Positions 6,380 through 10,648 of a stretch of 10,648 bases of DNA are shown in pieces. Position 1 is the stretch's first letter, and every line of letters begins with the position of its first letter. Position numbers and translations under genes: made by a program. The notes beneath the pieces were generated by a model. It worked only from the letters and a program-made list of their open reading frames with translations. It had not been told where the DNA came from and ran no database searches. This DNA is from Propionibacterium sp. (lineage in GTDB: Bacteria; Actinomycetota; Actinomycetes; Propionibacteriales; Propionibacteriaceae): NCBI GenBank assembly GCA_012837465.1, contig DURG01000009.1, positions 1 to 10,648 of the forward strand. The letters are read 5' to 3'.

Positions 6380-8820
6380 GGCGTGTCCTCGGCTTCGAGG
6401 GGCTTGCGCCGATCCGAGGCGTACCTCGTCCGGCTCGGCGGGATCTCGTCGTCGGCCACCGCGGTGGCAGCGGCTGCGCCGGCGGGGGCGACGATGCCGG
6501 TGCGGTCCTCGCGGGCCTCGGCGTGCTCGATGACGAACAGCGTCTCGGGCTCCATGGCCTCGACGGTGGGCTTGATCGCGTGCCGCACGCCCAGCCAGCA
6601 GAGGTACACGAACGGCAGCACGCCGCCGACGAGGAACACGACGTCACCGGGCATCCGCAGCCATTCGAGGATCACGTTGCCGGGCTCGGCGATGTAGCCG
6701 AGCGTGCGGGCCTCGTAGTAGCCGTCGTTGACGGAGTGCCACAACTGCAGCACGCCCAGCGGCAGCAGCGTCGCGAACACCATCCAGGCCAGGCCGATGT
6801 TGAGGCACCAGAACGAGACCTTGGCCATCTTGTCGGACCACTTCTCGGGCTTGATGATGTACCTCAGCGCGAACAGGGCCATGCCGACGGCGAGCATCCC
6901 GTAGACGCCCATCATCGAGCCGTGCGCATGGTTGGCCGTGAGCGCGGTGCCGATCTGGTAGTACGACACGATCGGCAGGTTGATGAGGAAGCCGAACACG
7001 CCGGCGCCCACGAAGTTCCAGAAGCCCACGGCCACGAGGAACATCACGGACCAGCGGTGCGGGAACGGCGCGCTGCTGCGCGACTCCTGGCGCGAACCCA
7101 GTTGCAGGAAGGTCCACGCCTCGACGGTCAGGAACGTCAGCGGGATGACCTCGAGCGCGGAGAAGAACGCGCCCAGCGCCATGTGCTCGACGGGGGTGCC
7201 GGAGAAGTACAGGTGGTGCATGGTGCCGATGACGCCGCCCACCGAGTACAGGATCACGTCCATGAAGATGATCTGGATGGCGATCTTGCGGCGCACCACG
7301 CCGAGCATCACGAAGATGTAGGCGACCATGACGGTGGTGAACAGCTCGAGGAAGTCCTCCACCCACAGGTGCACCACCCAGAAGCGCCAGAACTCGGCGA
7401 CGGTGAGCTGGGTGTCGTTGGTGGCCAGCAGGCCGACGGCGTAGAACGCGGGGATGGCCAGGCCGGCGTAGAAGAACAGCCAGGGCATGTTGAACTTCGA
7501 CTCGGTGCGCAGCCGCGAGCGGATCGCCCGGTAGATGATCAGGATCCACAGGAACAGGCCCACCACGAGCAGGATCTGCCAGAAGCGCGGCAGGTCGAGG
7601 TACTCCCACTGCTGGTCGAAGAAGATCGAACCGGCGGCCCAATCGGGCCCGAAGGTGCTCACCGCGGTGCCGACGACCATGCCGCCGACGACGACGAACA
7701 GCGCGCCCAGCAGGCCGTACGCCAGCCAGTGCTGGCGCTTGGGCTCGCGGCCGGAGATGATCGGCGCGAGGAAGATGGCCGCGGCCAGGAACGCGGCGGC
7801 GGTCCACAACAGCGAGAGCTGCAGGTGCCACGTCCGGGCGAGGTTGAACGGCAGGAGGCGGGCCAGGTCGAGGCCGAAGAAGCTGTCGAGTTCGGCCCGG
7901 TAGTGCTCGACGGCGGCGCCGAGGGTGGCCTGGCCGAGGAACAGGATGGAGACCACGAGGAAGAACCACGCGGTGGCCTTCTGCGCCTTGGTGATGCCGA
8001 CCTTGCCGGGCTGGCGGAACGACAGCGACGGGATCTCGCTGGACTGCCAGCCGATCTTCTTGCTCCAGCGGCCGTAGACGGCGAACAGTGCGCCGAGGCC
8101 GGCGAGCAGCGCGATCAGCGACATGGCGGACCACACGAGGATGTCGGCCGTCGGGCGGTTGTCGACGCGCGGCTCGGGCGGCCAGTTGTTGGAGTAGGAG
8201 TACTCGTGGCCGGGGCGCTCCGCGGCGCTGGCCCACGCCGTCCACCCGAAGAAGGCGGTCAGGTCGTGGATCTGGTCGGGATCGGTGATCTTGTTGGGCA
8301 GCAGGCCGTACTTGGTGGAATCGGTGCCGAAGAACTCGGCGTAGTGGCCCTTGATGGCCTCGAAGGCGCTGATCTGCTCGGGCGTGAACACGAGCGTGCC
8401 GGTGGCCTCGTCGTAGCGGTTCTCCCGCATGTGCTCGACGGTGGCGGCGGCCGGGTCCTGCTCACCGCTGGCGCGCAGTTGCTCCGTGACGTGCTCGGTG
8501 GCGAGGCGCAGGTACTCGGCGGTGTAGTCCGGGCCGAGGTAGGCGCCGTGGCCCATGATGGAGCCGTACTGCTGGAGGCCGCGGCGCAGGAAGATCTGCT
8601 GGCCCTCGGTGATGTCCTCACCGGTGAAGACCACCTCGCCGGATTCGCCCACCACCTGCTGGGGCACGGGCATGCCGTCGGTGTAGGTCCGATAGGCGAG
8701 GAAGCCCATCACGAAGAAGCCGAAGATGAACACCAGGGCGACGCCCTGCACCCAGCCCTTGGAGATGGTGAGTTCTGCCCTTGACGGTTGGAGATCCGGG
8801 TTGTTGTTGATGAGACTCAC
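6376..8820 (-). CDS. norZ: Quinol-dependent nitric oxide reductase (qNOR), single chain
   Basis: This 814-residue enzyme reduces two NO to N2O with electrons from the quinol pool. It has an N-terminal helix (about 22-43), an extracytoplasmic cytochrome c-like domain without haem c (about 50-220, with GQQIFLRRGLQQYGSIMGHG at 73-92), and about 13 further helices. Metal ligands match the family: His332 and His633 for haem b, His631 for haem b3, and His484, His535, His536 with Glu488 for the non-haem iron; Glu492 follows at the usual +4. His306 and Glu310 (HYRAE) and Asp726 fit the quinol site described for Geobacillus qNOR. The GTG at 8820 (AGGGA seven bases upstream) is preferred over a GTG 42 bases earlier that lacks a ribosome site. 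Beyond residue 755 there is a tail of about 58 residues, longer than usual, with an Ala-rich linker and YASDRR (800-805). It is the first gene of a six-gene operon. Confidence 0.96.
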   Translation of the reverse strand: MSLINNNPDLQPSRAELTISKGWVQGVALVFIFGFFVMGFLAYRTYTDGMPVPQQVVGESGEVVFTGEDITEGQQIFLRRGLQQYGSIMGHGAYLGPDYTAEYLRLATEHVTEQLRASGEQDPAAATVEHMRENRYDEATGTLVFTPEQISAFEAIKGHYAEFFGTDSTKYGLLPNKITDPDQIHDLTAFFGWTAWASAAERPGHEYSYSNNWPPEPRVDNRPTADILVWSAMSLIALLAGLGALFAVYGRWSKKIGWQSSEIPSLSFRQPGKVGITKAQKATAWFFLVVSILFLGQATLGAAVEHYRAELDSFFGLDLARLLPFNLARTWHLQLSLLWTAAAFLAAAIFLAPIISGREPKRQHWLAYGLLGALFVVVGGMVVGTAVSTFGPDWAAGSIFFDQQWEYLDLPRFWQILLVVGLFLWILIIYRAIRSRLRTESKFNMPWLFFYAGLAIPAFYAVGLLATNDTQLTVAEFWRFWVVHLWVEDFLELFTTVMVAYIFVMLGVVRRKIAIQIIFMDVILYSVGGVIGTMHHLYFSGTPVEHMALGAFFSALEVIPLTFLTVEAWTFLQLGSRQESRSSAPFPHRWSVMFLVAVGFWNFVGAGVFGFLINLPIVSYYQIGTALTANHAHGSMMGVYGMLAVGMALFALRYIIKPEKWSDKMAKVSFWCLNIGLAWMVFATLLPLGVLQLWHSVNDGYYEARTLGYIAEPGNVILEWLRMPGDVVFLVGGVLPFVYLCWLGVRHAIKPTVEAMEPETLFVIEHAEAREDRTGIVAPAGAAAATAVADDEIPPSRTRYASDRRKPLEAEDTP

Positions 8821-8848
8821 GGCGCCATCCCTGTCGTTGCGACTACAC

Positions 8849-8888
8849 GTTTCGGGGAACACTAGCGGCCGAAAGCGGACTTTGTACA
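8849..8888 (-). promoter_or_regulatory. Candidate norZ promoter with overlapping GTTCCCCGAA element
   Basis: On the minus strand TGTACA (8888-8883; four of six to TTGACA) and TAGTGT (8864-8859; fits TANNNT) are 18 bases apart and would start transcription near 8852, giving a leader of about 30 bases. GTTCCCCGAAAC (8860-8849) covers the predicted start, a place typical for repressor binding. An inverted repeat GAAAGC/GCTTTC (8871-8876 and 8889-8894) brackets the -35 box. These are pattern matches only; no known NO-sensing regulator site (NsrR, NorR, DNR/NnrR) could be recognised with confidence. Confidence 0.4.
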
Positions 8889-9004
8889 GCTTTCTCGTCT
8901 TAATCTGTCCGGAGGCCCCATTGCGGCCCGACAGCGCCTGTTGCTACTTGGACACTAGGCAATTTGGCCCGCACCCGTGCCGCTTTCGCCGAATACGCCG
9001 CGAT

Positions 9005-9053
9005 CCACGTGGGAAACACGCCACTTGTGGGGTGCCAACAAAGTTCCCCGAAC
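9005..9053. promoter_or_regulatory. Cluster of three dyads upstream of the carboxylase gene
   Basis: CCACGTGG (9005-9012), CCAC-TT-GTGG (9021-9030) and GTTC-CCC-GAAC (9043-9053) are three perfect short inverted repeats within 49 bp, about 100-150 bases upstream of the TTG start. The first two share the arms CCAC/GTGG. The third matches, in inverted orientation, the element over the norZ promoter. They are candidate regulator sites for the carboxylase gene or for both genes; the regulators are unknown. Confidence 0.35.
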
Positions 9054-9110
9054 GACCTTGGCCCTTGCCCTCGCGCCTCCTGACACGCCCATCGGCAAAG
9101 CTGAACAACA

Positions 9111-9126
9111 CCCGGATCCTTCCGGG
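9111..9126 (+). promoter_or_regulatory. Leader hairpin before the carboxylase ribosome binding site
   Basis: CCCGGA (9111-9116), loop TCCT and TCCGGG (9121-9126) form a perfect 6-bp GC-rich stem ending 14 bases before the AGGAGG. No T-run follows, so it is not a typical terminator. It could affect mRNA stability or translation, but stems of this size also arise by chance in GC-rich DNA. Confidence 0.3.
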
Positions 9127-9140
9127 CTGCCCGTCGTGCC

Positions 9141-9147
9141 AGGAGGA
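9141..9147 (+). promoter_or_regulatory. Strong ribosome binding site deciding the TTG start
   Basis: AGGAGGA lies five bases before the TTG at 9152 and is the best Shine-Dalgarno match in the window. It supports the rare start codon, since no ATG or GTG occurs in frame before codon 15 and the conserved N-terminus FQRIAIVNRGEAAMR begins right after the TTG. Confidence 0.85.
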
Positions 9148-9151
9148 AGAC

Positions 9152-10648
9152 TTGTTCCAGCGAATCGCCATCGTCAACCGTGGCGAGGCCGCCATGCGCC
9201 TCATCCATGCCGTGCGCGATCTCAACGCGGAGCACCCCGACCGGGACCCCATCGTCACCATCGCGCTCCACACCGACGCCGAGCGCTCGGCGATGTTCGC
9301 CCGCGAGGCCGACGAGGCCCACCCGCTGGGCCCCGCCGTCGAACGCCCGTACCTCAACCACGACCTCCTCGCGAAGGTCCTCACCGAGGCCCGCGCCGAC
9401 GCCGTGTGGGTGGGCTGGGGATTCGTCGCCGAGGACCCGGCGTTCGCCGACCTCGTCGAGTCCCTGGGCATCACCTTCATCGGCCCCTCGGGCGAGGCCA
9501 TGCGCAAGCTGGGCGACAAGATCGGCTCCAAGCTCATCGCGGAGGAGGTGGGCGTGCCCGTGGCGCCGTGGTCGCGCGGCGGCGTCCACACGCTCGACGA
9601 CGCGCTGGCCGCCGCCGAGTCCATCGGCTATCCCCTGATGCTGAAGGCGACTGCGGGCGGTGGCGGCCGCGGCATCCGTCGGGTCGACTCGGCCGAGGAC
9701 CTGGCCGAGGCCTACCAGCGCACCCGCGACGAGGCCGAGCGCGCGTTCGGCTCGGGCGTCGTGTTCCTCGAGAAGCTCGTCACCGGCGCCCGCCACGTCG
9801 AGGTGCAGCTCATCTCCGACGGCGACACGGCGTGGGCGGTCGGCGTGCGCGACTGCACGGTGCAGCGCCGCAACCAGAAGATCATCGAGGAATCCTCCTC
9901 ACCGCTGCTGAGCCCCGAGGAGAACGCCCACATCAAGGAGGCCGCCGAGCGGCTGGCGCTCGCGGTGGGGTACAAGGGCGCGGGCACCGTCGAGTTCCTC
10001 TACCACCCCGGCGAGCGGCAGTTCGCATTCCTCGAGGTCAACACCCGCCTGCAGGTGGAGCACCCCATCACCGAGGTCACCAACGACTTCGACCTGGTCA
10101 AGGCCCAGATCCGGGTCGCGGCCGGCGAGAAGCTCGACGACCGGCCCACCGAGTTCGGCCACGCCGTCGAGGCCCGCCTCAACGCGGAGGACCCGGACCG
10201 CGACTTCGCGCCCTCGCCCGGCCTCATCACCCGCCTCGACCTGCCCGCGGGGCCGGGCATCCGCGTCGACACCGGCGTCGCCGAGGGCGACTCCATCCCC
10301 GCAGACTTCGACTCCATGATCGCCAAGGTCATCGCGTTCGGACGCACCCGCGCCGAGGCGCTGGGCCGGCTGCGTCGCGCGATGGCCGAGACCACCGTCG
10401 TCATCGAGGGCGGCGCCACGAACAAGAGCTTCATCCTCGAACTGTTGGCGCAGCCCGAGGTCACCGGGGTCGCGGCGCAGGGTCGCCGGGCCGCCGAGGT
10501 CGCCTGGGCCGACACCGGCTGGATCGACCGCGTCCGCGCCGACGGCGGGCTGGTCGCCGACGAGCACGCGGGGATCGCGCTGGTCGCCGCGGCCATCGAG
10601 GCCTACGAGGAGGCCACCCGCGTCGAGGCGGACCGGCTGCTCAGCACC
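9152..10648 (+). CDS. Biotin carboxylase domain of a probable fused acyl-CoA carboxylase (3' end outside window)
   Basis: The visible 499 residues carry a whole biotin carboxylase: N-terminal domain with RIAIVNRGEAAMR (4-16), ATP-grasp with the glycine loop KATAGGGGRGI (165-175), the catalytic segment EVNTRLQVEHPITE (295-308; Glu295, Asn297, Arg299, Gln301), and the C-terminal biotin carboxylase domain (about 335-435, with HAVEARLNAEDP). The enzyme would carboxylate biotin with ATP and bicarbonate. From memory, the NRGEAAMR start, WVGWGFVAEDP (86-96) and VRDCTVQRRNQK (232-243) match the large actinobacterial single-chain carboxylases (BC, biotin carrier and carboxyltransferase in one chain of about 1,800 residues) better than ordinary AccC or PccA. 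Residues after about 455 start a linker with no visible biotin site. The frame is intact to the edge. The acyl-CoA substrate is unknown; acetyl- and propionyl-CoA are the main options. Confidence 0.92.
   Translation, partial: MFQRIAIVNRGEAAMRLIHAVRDLNAEHPDRDPIVTIALHTDAERSAMFAREADEAHPLGPAVERPYLNHDLLAKVLTEARADAVWVGWGFVAEDPAFADLVESLGITFIGPSGEAMRKLGDKIGSKLIAEEVGVPVAPWSRGGVHTLDDALAAAESIGYPLMLKATAGGGGRGIRRVDSAEDLAEAYQRTRDEAERAFGSGVVFLEKLVTGARHVEVQLISDGDTAWAVGVRDCTVQRRNQKIIEESSSPLLSPEENAHIKEAAERLALAVGYKGAGTVEFLYHPGERQFAFLEVNTRLQVEHPITEVTNDFDLVKAQIRVAAGEKLDDRPTEFGHAVEARLNAEDPDRDFAPSPGLITRLDLPAGPGIRVDTGVAEGDSIPADFDSMIAKVIAFGRTRAEALGRLRRAMAETTVVIEGGATNKSFILELLAQPEVTGVAAQGRRAAEVAWADTGWIDRVRADGGLVADEHAGIALVAAAIEAYEEATRVEADRLLST

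Larger units (their letters stand above)
8821..9151. other. Divergent intergenic region between norZ and the carboxylase gene
   Basis: This 331-bp stretch holds no convincing gene; open frames crossing it are continuations of shadows of the carboxylase gene. It contains several short dyads: GTTTCGGGGAAC (8849-8860), GAAAGC/GCTTTC (8871-8894), CCACGTGG (9005-9012), CCACTTGTGG (9021-9030), GTTCCCCGAAC (9043-9053) and a hairpin at 9111-9126. ACACTAG occurs twice (8859-8865 and 8952-8958), and CGAAAGCGG (8870-8878) recurs inverted at 8980-8988. It presumably carries the promoters of both operons. Confidence 0.7.

Noticed and set aside
6523..8784. Plus-strand open frame of over 750 codons opposite norZ.
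   Set aside because: norZ carries all catalytic residues on the minus strand; the opposite frame is a low-complexity His/Glu/Asp/Gly-rich shadow.
6376..8862. Longer norZ with a GTG start at 8862.
   Set aside because: The added 14 residues are polar, the start overlaps the candidate -10 box and no ribosome site precedes it; the GTG at 8820 has AGGGA at good spacing.
9043..9053. GTTCCCCGAAC as a LexA/SOS box.
   Set aside because: The actinobacterial SOS box has GAAC before GTTC with a four-base spacer; here the arms are reversed and the spacer is three bases.
8900..9796. Minus-strand open frame reaching from the carboxylase gene into the norZ upstream region.
   Set aside because: Its larger part is the antisense of the biotin carboxylase; the intergenic portion has no family-like features.

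Overview
The window is high-GC chromosomal DNA, most likely from an actinobacterium (Actinomycetota). Evidence: strong G/C bias at third codon positions, GTG and TTG starts, a single-chain quinol-dependent nitric oxide reductase, a ROK-family regulator, and the start of a biotin carboxylase resembling the N-terminus of the large fused acyl-CoA carboxylases of this phylum. A propionibacterial relative is plausible, but the sequence alone does not prove it. Ten genes plus the first codons of an eleventh account for almost all of the window. No tRNA, rRNA, CRISPR array or insertion sequence was seen.

Region 1 (1-2681, minus strand) is a sugar ABC importer operon read ATPase, permease, substrate-binding protein. 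The binding protein runs off the left edge after 16 codons. ATPase and permease share a GTGA stop/start. A divergent ROK-family repressor (2813-4030, plus) faces it. The 131-bp gap between them holds an AAAGTT-G-AACTTT dyad and a third half-site 21 bp away, next to a TTGACA box for the transporter operon. The simplest reading is a sugar-sensing repressor that controls the importer beside it.

Region 2 (4056-8820, minus strand) is a compact six-gene operon. It starts with an 814-residue quinol-type nitric oxide reductase (NorZ). Next come a three-TM protein carrying a transposase-like cysteine cluster, a stomatin-type SPFH protein, and three small membrane proteins of 100, 136 and 50 residues. 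Junctions overlap by 1-11 bp except one gap of 6 bp, so the genes are very probably co-transcribed and translationally coupled. All six products are predicted membrane proteins. I read this as a NO-reduction module with dedicated membrane-scaffold and accessory subunits, and it is the most interesting part of the window. The reductase and the cysteine-cluster protein end in tails sharing YASDRR, written with different codons.

Region 3 (8821-9151) is a 331-bp intergenic region rich in short dyads, including a pair of inverted GTTCCCCGAA elements, one near each flanking gene. Region 4 (9152-10648, plus) is the biotin carboxylase part of a probable large fused carboxylase that continues past the right edge.
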